From: SIG469 sp964384255
GTDB taxonomy: Bacteria; Bacillota; Clostridia; Oscillospirales; Oscillospiraceae
DNA length: 64,000 nt
Direction of reading: 5' to 3'
Assembly (NCBI GenBank): GCA_964384255.1
Contig: CAYLKH010000003.1
Span: forward strand, 1 to 64,000
The position numbers and the translations under genes are program-made. Of this stretch, positions 40,871-49,349 are shown piece by piece. The first letter of the stretch is position 1. Each line of letters starts with the position of its first letter. The notes beneath the pieces are model-generated. The model had not been told where the DNA came from and did no database searches. It worked only from the letters and a program-made list of their open reading frames with translations.

Positions 40871-42628
40871 TTATCTGTTGTTATATCTTTCCAGTGCCTG
40901 CTCCCAAAGCTCGATGCAACGGCCGATATTCATGCTGCGGATCTGAGCCTGGAAAGAATCGATTTCGCTGATGGGAAGGTCGCCAATAATGAAACGGACG
41001 ATGTTTTCGGAGCAGTAGGTGGTGATATCGGAGAAGATGACGGTGAACTCTTCGCCTTCGACAGCGGTCATAGTGGCAGAGGCGGGGATATCGCCGACGC
41101 CGCTGCGGTTGCTGGCCCAGATGACAGGAGCGTTCTGAGCTGTTTCGCTATAGGAAGCTTCGGGCTGGGAGTTGTCGGTACGCAGCTGGACAAAACCGGT
41201 GTAATCCAGCTTCATGGAGGACAGAGGTCTGCCGGAGGGGTCGTTGGTCATCAGTTCGGTGTACTGAGGGTCGCCGTTTTCGTCAAATTCAAAGCTCAGG
41301 CCCTGAATGCCATAGGTGCCAAGGATAAAGCCCTCGTCAGTGTACCAATAGTTAGCCCACTGCATGGCGAGCTCGGGATATTCACACTGGGTGGTCATGG
41401 CAATGCCGCCGCCGACCTGAACCTCGTCACTGTAGCCGAAGGGGATAACGTCGCCTTCGTTAACAACAGGGTCGGCCAGAGCGACAACATTGTAGCCCTC
41501 GGCGCTGCCCCGCTTATTGAACATATCTATCAGGCCGTCGCCACGGGAGAAAATGCCCGTATCGCCGGTGAGGATGGATTCGATCATGCCTTCGTCACGC
41601 ATTTCGGTGATATGGGTGGTAAATTCGGTGCTGATAAGTCCCTGAGAATACCAGCTGTTCATGGTGGTGATATAGTCCTTAAAGCCGTCTTCCAGATAAC
41701 CGAACTTCACCTGGCCGTCTTCCAGATAGAAGCCGCTGGTGACGCTGCCGGTGGAGTCGACCTTAAGCTTGACACCGTAGGAGCCGCAGAACAGGTCGTT
41801 GTTCAGCACGCCGTCAAGGGTAAGCCACAGGGGGTCGGAAGGTTCGTATTCTGTCTTGAAGGCCAGCAGAACGGATTCAAAATCGTCAAAGGTCACGGGG
41901 GTGGCCAGATCAAGAGCGTCCAGCCAGTCCTGGCGCACCATCAGACCTTCGCCGGGGCCGCGGGAAGGAGTTCCGATACCGGCGAAGGTGGCGATAGCGC
42001 CGTTATCGGTAGCCACGGATTTGTAAACCGCGTCGGAGGTCAGATACTGCCAATAGTCAGGAGCATAGGTGGGCAGCATTTCCTTCATATCGAACACTAT
42101 CTCGTCTTCGATGGCGGCTTCTGTTCCGGAGGAATAGCTGAAATTGGAGATAAAGTCGGGGTACTCGCCGGAGGCGTACATCAGGTTGGTCTTTTCGTTT
42201 CCGGTGTACTGGGAGTTGATTATAAGGTCGATGCCGATGCCGGTGAAGTCCTTCATCTTGAGGATGACAGGATGCTGATCGAGGGATTCAAGATCGCTGT
42301 CAGCTGACAGGTCCATAATTACCCAGTATGAGAAGGTCACGTTGTCAGGATTCTCCAGAGGATAGCTGATGGGAGAATATTCCCAGCCGGGGGCGACCTT
42401 TTCGGCGGCGGTCAGGGGTTCGGCAGGCAGCTCGGATTCTTCCACGGGAGCTTCTTCGACGGCGGGTTCTTCTGCTTCCGGTGCGGGTTCCTGAACAGGA
42501 GCGGTGGAGGCTTCGGTTTCTGCCGGAGCGGTAGTGGTGGTATCTTTGGATGAGGAGCAGCCCGCCAACAGGGCTGCCAGCATCACGAGGGATAGCAAGG
42601 CGGTGATCAGTCTTCTTTTCATTTTCAC
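40871..42628 (-). CDS. Extracellular solute-binding lipoprotein SBP4
   Basis: 585 residues. Lipoprotein signal 'KRRLITALLSLVMLAALL', lipobox A-G-C (Cys24), an Ala/Glu/Pro-rich linker and a large solute-binding domain ('MVRQDWLDALDLATPVTFDD', 'ESVLLAFKTEYEPSDPLWLT', 'QCEYPELAMQWANYWYTDEG'). These phrases are shared with SBP1 and SBP2, so all three are recent paralogues that probably bind related ligands. Ends with its own terminator. The leader carries a GC-rich hairpin (42663-42687). Confidence 0.88.
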   Translation of the reverse strand: MKMKRRLITALLSLVMLAALLAGCSSSKDTTTTAPAETEASTAPVQEPAPEAEEPAVEEAPVEESELPAEPLTAAEKVAPGWEYSPISYPLENPDNVTFSYWVIMDLSADSDLESLDQHPVILKMKDFTGIGIDLIINSQYTGNEKTNLMYASGEYPDFISNFSYSSGTEAAIEDEIVFDMKEMLPTYAPDYWQYLTSDAVYKSVATDNGAIATFAGIGTPSRGPGEGLMVRQDWLDALDLATPVTFDDFESVLLAFKTEYEPSDPLWLTLDGVLNNDLFCGSYGVKLKVDSTGSVTSGFYLEDGQVKFGYLEDGFKDYITTMNSWYSQGLISTEFTTHITEMRDEGMIESILTGDTGIFSRGDGLIDMFNKRGSAEGYNVVALADPVVNEGDVIPFGYSDEVQVGGGIAMTTQCEYPELAMQWANYWYTDEGFILGTYGIQGLSFEFDENGDPQYTELMTNDPSGRPLSSMKLDYTGFVQLRTDNSQPEASYSETAQNAPVIWASNRSGVGDIPASATMTAVEGEEFTVIFSDITTYCSENIVRFIIGDLPISEIDSFQAQIRSMNIGRCIELWEQALERYNNR

Positions 42629-42694
42629 TTTCCTTCCTTTTTGACTTGGTATTTTAAGGCTGCCCGGCCGCTGACAGCGACCGGGTATACCAAA

Positions 42695-42723
42695 ATTGTA
42701 TCAGGATTTCACAAAACCAACAA
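42695..42723 (-). promoter_or_regulatory. Promoter of SBP4
   Basis: Minus strand: -35 TTGTTG (42723-42718), 17-bp spacer, -10 TACAAT (42700-42695). 'TTGCAATTTCGCCATC' lies just upstream. Confidence 0.55.
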
Positions 42724-42887
42724 GATGGCGAAATTGCAACTGCAATATCATATGTGTAACTGGGGAGATAAAAGGGCAAAAGCGACCATAAGCTTCACAA
42801 ACGGTGGGTAAAATGACATATAGTACACCAAATAATGAATTCAATTCATTCAAAAGAAACAAAATGTTGGAACAGAATTTAATTGCC

Positions 42888-42916
42888 TTGCGAAACGGGA
42901 AATTTCGTTGTATAAT
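42888..42916 (+). promoter_or_regulatory. Promoter of the opp operon
   Basis: -35 TTGCGA (42888), 17-bp spacer, -10 TATAAT (42911). Leader of ~145 bases to oppB. Nothing else is seen in 42724-42887. Confidence 0.7.
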
Positions 42917-42969
42917 GGAAAACAGCTATACGCCATTTTCCGCATTGCGATTTTAAATTTCAATACGCT

Positions 42970-43003
42970 AAAGCGGATGAGAGCCGGCCCTCGTCGCTTT
43001 TTT
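42970..43003 (+). promoter_or_regulatory. Leader hairpin with T run, candidate attenuator of opp
   Basis: AAGCG-GATGAG pairs imperfectly with CTC-GTCGCTT around a CCGG core and is followed by TTTTTT. The CTCGTC strand can instead pair with GACGAG at about 43038-43043, a possible antiterminator. A 15-codon frame (ATG 43027 to TAG 43074) overlaps the oppB start. Confidence 0.4.
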
Positions 43004-43067
43004 GCTTTATTTCAGGGAAAAACTTTATGACAAGGCCGGACGAGCTTGGAAAGGAGATTTTAATAGA

Positions 43068-44009
43068 ATGGTAGGTTATGTTGCCAAACGCGTCCTCGTT
43101 TCCTTCCTGACGCTGCTGCTTATCGTGTGCATCACTTTTCTTCTGATGAACGCGGTTCCCGGCAGCCCGTTCATGACGGAAAAATCTACGCCCGAGATGA
43201 TCGCGCTGGCCGAGGCGAAATACGGACTTGACAAGCCGCTTGTTGTGCAGCTCTTCAATTATGTGAAGGGCTATTTCGTCGGTGACATGGGTGTGTCGCT
43301 GAAGATGCAGGAAGGCACAGAGGTCACCAAGATCATTTTCCACGAGGGCAAGTTCAGCCTGTCTATTCGTCTGGGTTTGCTTGCGGTGGCGGTCGCCGTT
43401 ATTATAGGTGTTCCGCTGGGATGTCTTGCGGCCTATAACCGGGGCAACTGGGTCGACAGCGTGCTGCGTGTGTTTACGACCATCGGTGTCGCTATCCCCA
43501 GCTTTGTTTTGTGCGCGGTGCTGCTCATATTCCTGGGCGTCAGGCTCCAGTGGCTGCCGGTTATTTCGGGAAGTCTGGAGACATGGAAGGCATATGTCGC
43601 GCCGGTAATAGCGCTGTCGTTCTATCCCATGTGCTATATCGCAAAGCTTACCCGTACCAGTATGCTGGATGCTATCAATCAGGACTATATCCGTACTGCC
43701 CGGGCCAAGGGCCTGAAAACCCGGGTCATAGTGTTTAAGCACGCTCTGCGCAACTCGCTTATTCCCGTTATCACCTATCTTGGACCCATGACGGCAGGTA
43801 TCGTGACCGGCGGTTTCGTAGTGGAGCAGACCTTCCAGATCCCCGGACTGGGCAAATACTTTATCTCCAGCATCCTCAACCGCGACTATCCCATCATTAT
43901 GGGTACGACAGTCGTGCTGGCCGCTCTGGTCATTATAATGAACCTTGTTGTAGACATTGCCTACAAGATCGTTGACCCGCGCATCAATCTGACAAAGGGG
44001 GACAGCTGA
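43068..44009 (+). CDS. oppB: Peptide ABC transporter permease (OppB/DppB type)
   Basis: 313 residues, six membrane helices, N-terminal OppB hallmark 'KRVLVSFLTLLLIVCITFLL' and 'MNAVPGSPF', EAA-type coupling loop 'YIRTARAKGLKTRVIVFKHA' and 'RNSLIPVITYLGP'. It forms the membrane channel with OppC. ATG 43068 follows AAGGAG; upstream in-frame codons lack a start signal. First gene of a complete five-gene importer; peptide or nickel/opine ligand cannot be told apart by permease alone. Confidence 0.93.
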   Translation: MVGYVAKRVLVSFLTLLLIVCITFLLMNAVPGSPFMTEKSTPEMIALAEAKYGLDKPLVVQLFNYVKGYFVGDMGVSLKMQEGTEVTKIIFHEGKFSLSIRLGLLAVAVAVIIGVPLGCLAAYNRGNWVDSVLRVFTTIGVAIPSFVLCAVLLIFLGVRLQWLPVISGSLETWKAYVAPVIALSFYPMCYIAKLTRTSMLDAINQDYIRTARAKGLKTRVIVFKHALRNSLIPVITYLGPMTAGIVTGGFVVEQTFQIPGLGKYFISSILNRDYPIIMGTTVVLAALVIIMNLVVDIAYKIVDPRINLTKGDS

Positions 44010-44011
44010 GG

Positions 44012-45391
44012 ATGGATACGCCTAAGAAAAACTTAAACCTCTTCCAGCTCAACGCTGACAAGATACCGTCTCTTGACGACTATAACGCAGCTGATTTTGA
44101 ACCTGCGTCTGATACTGAAAAGGAATCCATGGTAGAGATGCACCAGTCGGTGTCCTACTGGCGCGACGCATTGCGCCGCTTTAAGGCCAACAAGGTCTCT
44201 ATGGGCGCGTTTGTGCTGTTTCTGCTGATTTTCCTGTTTTCTTTCCTGGGACCGCTGTTCATTCCCTATAATTACGCTGACCAGTATCGCGGCTCCATCA
44301 AGCTGGGACCCGGCGAATATTCCGATATCGAGCAGACTGTGCAGATGGCTGCGGAGCAGTGCGACGGAGTTTATGCCACCGCTCTTATGCCCGGTTCTCT
44401 GACCTCTCTCAACCGCAGCACTACCTACTGCTTCAAATATAAGGGAACTACCTACAGCTTTTACAACGAAAAAGCCCTGAGTGATGTTATACTGATGTTT
44501 GATGCTGATGCTGCCGATCCTCTTATTTACGTCACGGAAAAGGATATGGAAGACGGCGTTGCGGACGAGCCGACCGTTATTGAATGTTCTACCGGAGGTA
44601 TTGACCGCAAGGCAGAAGGCGTTGTGGAGATCGAGCTGTCCAAGCGGGTTTATCCCCATGTATTCGGCACTGACTCTGCCGGTCGTGACCTTATGGCCCG
44701 TACCATGTACGGCGGTCGTGTTTCTATCTCCATCGGTATAATCGCCGCGCTGATCGTTCTGGTCATTGGCTCCATTTATGGTTCAGTTTCCGGCCTTATT
44801 GGTGGACGTGTGGACTTTATAATGATGCGTATCGTCGACATCATTTATTCTGTACCCGATGTTCTCATCGTTCTGCTTTTGCAGGTGGTGCTGAAAGACC
44901 CGCTTCAGGCATGGCTGGATGCATCCAACACCGACTTTTCCCGGATGATGTCCAATCTGGGCGTTGGTATAATTTCCATCTTCATCACCTTTGCCTGCCT
45001 GTACTGGGTCGGCATGAGCCGTATTGTACGCGGTCAGGTATTGCAGCTTAAGGAACAGGAATTTGTTACCGCCGCACGGGCCCTTGGCGTACCCAGCAGC
45101 CGTATCGTGAAGCGCCATCTGCTGCCCAACTGCGTCGGTCAGCTGGTTATTGCGACCTGTTTGCAGATACCGTCGGCTATCTTCCTGGAATCCTTCCTGA
45201 GCTTCCTCGGTCTGGGCGTTTCCGTTCCCATGACCAGTCTTGGCTCCCTTTGCTCGGACGCTCTGGATACCATTACGCTGTATCCCTACAGACTTCTGTT
45301 CCCGGGCATCATACTGACACTTCTGGTACTGTCCCTCAACCTGGTAGGCGACGGCATACGCGACGCGCTTGACCCGCGTCTGAAGAAATAA
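44012..45391 (+). CDS. oppC: Peptide ABC transporter permease (OppC/DppC type) with large extracellular insert
   Basis: 459 residues, against about 300 for usual OppC. After an ~45-residue acidic start and the first helix ('MGAFVLFLLIFLFSFLGPLF') there is an ~130-residue extracytoplasmic insert ('LGPGEYSDIEQTVQMAAEQC' to 'EGVVEIELSKRV'), then the normal 'HVFGTDSAGRDLMARTMYGG' and five helices with the EAA loop 'EFVTAARALGVPSSRIVKRH'. The insert may bind substrate or dock the binding protein. It is placed in the operon between oppB and oppD with 2-13-base gaps. Confidence 0.92.
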   Translation: MDTPKKNLNLFQLNADKIPSLDDYNAADFEPASDTEKESMVEMHQSVSYWRDALRRFKANKVSMGAFVLFLLIFLFSFLGPLFIPYNYADQYRGSIKLGPGEYSDIEQTVQMAAEQCDGVYATALMPGSLTSLNRSTTYCFKYKGTTYSFYNEKALSDVILMFDADAADPLIYVTEKDMEDGVADEPTVIECSTGGIDRKAEGVVEIELSKRVYPHVFGTDSAGRDLMARTMYGGRVSISIGIIAALIVLVIGSIYGSVSGLIGGRVDFIMMRIVDIIYSVPDVLIVLLLQVVLKDPLQAWLDASNTDFSRMMSNLGVGIISIFITFACLYWVGMSRIVRGQVLQLKEQEFVTAARALGVPSSRIVKRHLLPNCVGQLVIATCLQIPSAIFLESFLSFLGLGVSVPMTSLGSLCSDALDTITLYPYRLLFPGIILTLLVLSLNLVGDGIRDALDPRLKK

Positions 45392-45404
45392 GGAGGTGCG
45401 CAAT

Positions 45405-46406
45405 ATGGATGAAAAAAAGCTTCTTGAAGTGAAGGGTCTTCGCGTATCCTTCTTTACCCAGGCCGGCGAGGTCAAAGCCGTCGACGGCATTAGCTACGAC
45501 CTCGGCTACAAAGAGGTCATGGGCATCGTTGGTGAATCCGGCTCCGGTAAGAGCGTCGAGGCCTACTCCATCATCGGCCTTCTGCAAAGCCCCGGTAAGG
45601 TCATCGGCGGCTCCATCGAGTTCGAGGGCGAGAATGTTCTGGAATACGACAGCGAGCAGATGCGCCAGTTCCGCGGCAACAAGGTAAGCATGATCTTCCA
45701 GAACCCCATGACCTGCCTTAACCCGGTCTATACCGTGGGTGACCAGCTTATGGAAGCCCTGCGCTGTCACGACAAGTCGGTTACCCGTCAGCAGGCGTGG
45801 GATCGCACCGTGGAAATGCTTAAGCTGGTTGGCATCAACAACGCCGAAAAACGAATGGACCAGTATCCCCACGAGTTCTCCGGCGGTATGCGACAGAGAG
45901 TTATGATAGCGATGGCTCTTATCTGTTCTCCCAAGCTGCTGATTGCTGACGAACCCACCACAGCGTTGGACGTTACCATTCAGGCCCAGATAGTTGAGCT
46001 GATGAAGGACATTCAGCACAAAACCGATATGTCCATCATCTTTATTACCCATAACCTTGGCGTGGTGGCAGAGATATGTGACCGGGTATCGGTCATGTAC
46101 GCCGGCCACATAGTCGAGCAGGGCAATGTAAACGATATTTTCTACAACCCTCAGCATCCCTACACCATGGGCCTGCTGCAAAGTATGCCCCGTGTTGACG
46201 AGCTTCAGCATGAGCGCCTGATCCCCATCGAGGGTACTCCGGTCGATTTGCTGGATCCGCCCAAGGGCTGCTCCTTTGGTCCGCGCTGTAAGCATTGCAT
46301 GAAGATATGCCTTGAAAACCAGCCGCCGATGCTTCAGGTCGGTGAAGACAGACACTATTCTGCCTGCTGGCTGCGGGTAAAAGAAATGAAGGAGGCTCAG
46401 AACTGA
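45405..46406 (+). CDS. oppD: Peptide ABC transporter ATP-binding protein (OppD type)
   Basis: 333 residues. Walker A 'GESGSGKS' (~43), Q-loop 'MIFQNPMTCLNPV', signature 'FSGGMRQRV', Walker B 'LLIADEPTTALD', and the C-terminal oligopeptide-type extension with Cys-rich 'GCSFGPRCKHCMKIC'. It powers the importer together with OppF. ATG 45405 (AGGAGG 8 bases before) is preferred over GTG 45396. It overlaps oppF by one base (TGATG). Confidence 0.95.
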   Translation: MDEKKLLEVKGLRVSFFTQAGEVKAVDGISYDLGYKEVMGIVGESGSGKSVEAYSIIGLLQSPGKVIGGSIEFEGENVLEYDSEQMRQFRGNKVSMIFQNPMTCLNPVYTVGDQLMEALRCHDKSVTRQQAWDRTVEMLKLVGINNAEKRMDQYPHEFSGGMRQRVMIAMALICSPKLLIADEPTTALDVTIQAQIVELMKDIQHKTDMSIIFITHNLGVVAEICDRVSVMYAGHIVEQGNVNDIFYNPQHPYTMGLLQSMPRVDELQHERLIPIEGTPVDLLDPPKGCSFGPRCKHCMKICLENQPPMLQVGEDRHYSACWLRVKEMKEAQN

Positions 46407-47404
46407 TGGACGAAAAAAATATCCTTCTTGAGGTTCAGCACCTTCGGAAGTACTTCCCCGTAAACTCTGGCCTTTTCCAGAAAAAGGAATTTGTCCAGGC
46501 TGTTGAAGACGTATCCTTCACTCTTTACGCCGGTGAGACTCTTGGTATCGTCGGCGAGTCCGGCTGCGGCAAAACCACCCTTGGCCGTTCCATCCTGCGG
46601 CTCATCGAGCCTACCGGTGGCAAGGTTCTTTATCGTCGCGAGCCCATCTTTGACGGTGAGGCTAAAAAACAGACCGATATGCTGCCATACCGCAAAAAAA
46701 TGCAGATCATTTTCCAGGACCCCTCTGCATCGCTGGACGCCCGTATGACAGTCGGTGAGATCGTTGGCGAGGCTTTGCAGGTGCATTTCCCCAAGCTGAC
46801 GAAAAAGGAGTATTCAGACCGCATCAACCAGCTGCTTGAGACGGTTGGCCTGAACTCTGAACACGCCAACCGCTTCCCCCACGAGTTTTCCGGCGGTCAG
46901 CAGCAGCGTATCGGCATCGCCCGGGCGTTGGCTGTTGAACCCGAGTTCATCGTCTGCGACGAACCTATCTCCGCGCTTGACGTTTCGATCCAGTCTCAGG
47001 TAGTTAATATGCTGGAAGATCTCCAGGAAGAGAAGCATCTGACCTACCTGTTCATCGCCCACGATATCAGCGTTGTGCGTCACATTTCCGACCGCATCGG
47101 CGTAATGTATCTGGGCCAGATGGTGGAGCTTGCCGAGAGCTACGAGCTTTGCTCCAAGCCTCTGCACCCCTACACCCAGTCCCTTCTGTCTGCTGTGCCG
47201 CTGCCTGACCCGGTCAAGACCCGGGCTAAAAAGCGCACCGTTCTGGAAGGCGACGTACCCAGCCCTCTGCACCCGCCCACGGGCTGCCGTTTCCACACCC
47301 GCTGCCCCAATGCTACCGAAAAATGCAGCCAGGAGGCACCCCGGTGGAAGGAATATGGCCAGGGACACTTTGCTGCCTGCCATATGCTCGATGAGCAGAA
47401 ATAA
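46406..47404 (+). CDS. oppF: Peptide ABC transporter ATP-binding protein (OppF type)
   Basis: 332 residues. Walker A 'GESGCGKT', signature 'FSGGQQQRI', Walker B 'FIVCDEPISALD', C-terminal 'TGCRFHTRCPNATEKC' extension. Partner of OppD. Its start overlaps the oppD stop, so the two are co-translated. A small hairpin ATGCC/GGCAT at about 47414-47428 separates it from oppA and may allow higher oppA message levels. Confidence 0.95.
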   Translation: MDEKNILLEVQHLRKYFPVNSGLFQKKEFVQAVEDVSFTLYAGETLGIVGESGCGKTTLGRSILRLIEPTGGKVLYRREPIFDGEAKKQTDMLPYRKKMQIIFQDPSASLDARMTVGEIVGEALQVHFPKLTKKEYSDRINQLLETVGLNSEHANRFPHEFSGGQQQRIGIARALAVEPEFIVCDEPISALDVSIQSQVVNMLEDLQEEKHLTYLFIAHDISVVRHISDRIGVMYLGQMVELAESYELCSKPLHPYTQSLLSAVPLPDPVKTRAKKRTVLEGDVPSPLHPPTGCRFHTRCPNATEKCSQEAPRWKEYGQGHFAACHMLDEQK

Positions 47405-47468
47405 TCACGTATACGATGCCCCAAGGCATGGTAATAATTTAAAATCTTTCTGAAAAGGAGAAACCACA

Positions 47469-49199
47469 ATGAAGAAACTGATTGCACTGTTTCTGGCACT
47501 TTGCATGGTTCTCGCTCTGTGTTCCTGCGGCAATACTGCTGAGGAAACCACAGCAGCAGATTCCAGCGAAGCTGTAACCGAAACCGCAACGGATGAAGCT
47601 TTTGTTGTTACGGCCTGCATCGCCTCCGAACCCGAGACGATCGACCCCACAATGATCAGCTCCGTTGACGGCAACACCTATGTCAACCACCTGTTTGAAG
47701 GCCTGCTGAAGTATGCCTCCAACGGCGAACAGGCTGCTGACGACGAAAAGATGATGAGCGCTACCCTGACCTATGGCCAGGCTGAGAGCTACGATGTATC
47801 CGATGACGGTCTTACCTGGACCTTCCATCTCCGTGATGGCATTACCTGGTCCGATGGTCAGCCTGTCACCGCTGCTGACTTCGTTTACTCCTGGCAGCGT
47901 CTGTGCGATCCCGAATCAGCTTCCGACTACGGCTACCTGCTTGAAGGTATTGTTGTTGGCGCTACCGATATCTATGAAAACGGCGCTGCTCTGGATACTC
48001 TGGGCGTAGTCGCTATCGACGACAAGACTCTTGAGATCCAGCTTGAGGCTGCTTGCCCCTTCTTCGATCAGCTGTGCGCATTCGGCAACCTGGTCCCCCT
48101 GCGTCAGGACATTATTGAGCAGTACGGCACCGAGTGGACCAATGCCGAGAACATGGTCACCAACGGACCCTTCGTAATGGACGAGTGGGTACATGACTCC
48201 TACATCTCCATGGTCCCCAGCGAGACTTATTACAACCCCGAGATCGTCGGTCCCGACCAGATCAAGTGGTACCTGTCTGACGACGAAACCGCTATCCTGT
48301 CCTCCTATCAGTCCGGCGAATATGACTTTATCGAAACCTTCCCCACTGATCAGATCGCTTCCCTCCAGGCCAGCGGCGACTGCTACATTCTGCCTGCTGT
48401 TACCACCTACTATCTGTACATCAACTGCGACAACATCACCGATTGGCGCGTTCGTGCTGCTATCACCCTTTGCATCGACCGCGAAAACATCGTTGAGAAC
48501 GTCACCCAGGCCGGACAGATCGTTGCTACCAGCCTTGTTACCGGCGGTATCACCGACTCCACCGGCGCTATGTGGCAGAACGGCACCGGTTACGGCGAAG
48601 TTATGTGGGCCGGCCTTGCCGATATGTATCCTGATGCTGACCTGACTACCTATGCCGGCCGCTGCGAGCTGGCTCAGGACCTCCTGGCTGAAGCTGTTGC
48701 TGATGGCTTCGACACCAGCGTCACCATTCCTTATCGTTTCAACAACCTGGGCTCCCACGGCGATATCGCTGAGGCTGTTCAGCAGGACGTTATCAGTGTT
48801 CTTGGTCTGAACATGACCATGGACAGCACCGAATGGTCCGTCTACACCAGCACCCTGTCCACCGACCGTGGCTGGTATGTCTCCCGTCTTGGCTGGCAGG
48901 CTGACTACCTCGATGGCAGCTCCTTCATCGATCTGTTCATCTCCGGTGGCGCTTACAACTACTCCAACTGGTCCAACGAAGAGTACGATGCTCTTTGCGC
49001 CCAGTATAAGACCATGGCTGGCGGCGTAGAACGCGACCAGGTCATGTATGATGCAGAGGCTCTGCTGTTCTCCGAAGGCGGATTTGGCGTTTGCCCCCTG
49101 TACTACTACACCAATATGTACTGCCTGAGTGAAAATGTTCACAATGCAGCTACCTCCACCCTTGGCTTCTTCCTGTTCACCGAAGCTACCCAGGGCTAA
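47469..49199 (+). CDS. oppA: Peptide ABC transporter substrate-binding lipoprotein (OppA type)
   Basis: 576 residues. Lipoprotein signal 'KKLIALFLALCMVLAL', lipobox C-S-C (Cys20), then an SBP_bac_5 domain: 'SEPETIDPTMISSVDGNTYV', 'LTWTFHLRDGITWSDGQPVT', 'RAAITLCIDRENIV', 'LGWQADYLDGSSFIDLF'. It binds oligopeptides for the Opp importer, though SBP_bac_5 proteins also take other ligands. It is the last gene and ends with a strong terminator. Confidence 0.95.
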   Translation: MKKLIALFLALCMVLALCSCGNTAEETTAADSSEAVTETATDEAFVVTACIASEPETIDPTMISSVDGNTYVNHLFEGLLKYASNGEQAADDEKMMSATLTYGQAESYDVSDDGLTWTFHLRDGITWSDGQPVTAADFVYSWQRLCDPESASDYGYLLEGIVVGATDIYENGAALDTLGVVAIDDKTLEIQLEAACPFFDQLCAFGNLVPLRQDIIEQYGTEWTNAENMVTNGPFVMDEWVHDSYISMVPSETYYNPEIVGPDQIKWYLSDDETAILSSYQSGEYDFIETFPTDQIASLQASGDCYILPAVTTYYLYINCDNITDWRVRAAITLCIDRENIVENVTQAGQIVATSLVTGGITDSTGAMWQNGTGYGEVMWAGLADMYPDADLTTYAGRCELAQDLLAEAVADGFDTSVTIPYRFNNLGSHGDIAEAVQQDVISVLGLNMTMDSTEWSVYTSTLSTDRGWYVSRLGWQADYLDGSSFIDLFISGGAYNYSNWSNEEYDALCAQYKTMAGGVERDQVMYDAEALLFSEGGFGVCPLYYYTNMYCLSENVHNAATSTLGFFLFTEATQG

Positions 49200-49230
49200 A
49201 CCTTTGGTGTAAAACCCTATAAGCAACAAC

Positions 49231-49258
49231 AGCGCAGAGCGTTAGCTCTGCGCTGTTT
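49231..49258 (+). terminator. Terminator of the opp operon
   Basis: Arms AGCGCAGAGC / GCTCTGCGCT with GTTT. Confidence 0.85.
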
Positions 49259-49260
49259 CA

Positions 49261-49298
49261 GCGTGTCAAAACAGGTCCGATGGACTATTTTGACACGC
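49261..49298. repeat. Palindrome of the GTGTCAAAATAGTCC family (copy at opp end)
   Basis: GCGTGTCAAAACAGGTCC / GGACTATTTTGACACGC around GAT; one base insertion and one change against the perfect copy at 7691-7723. Confidence 0.85.
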
Positions 49299-49302
49299 AA
49301 AA

Positions 49303-49332
49303 ATGGGGCCGAAGCAAACGCTTCGGCCCCAT
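49303..49332. terminator. Terminator hairpin of OYE2
   Basis: Perfect arms ATGGGGCCGAAG / CTTCGGCCCCAT; minus-strand tail TTTTTG. Resembles the hairpin at 21101-21124. Confidence 0.75.
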
Positions 49333-49349
49333 TGATGATTTAGAAATCA

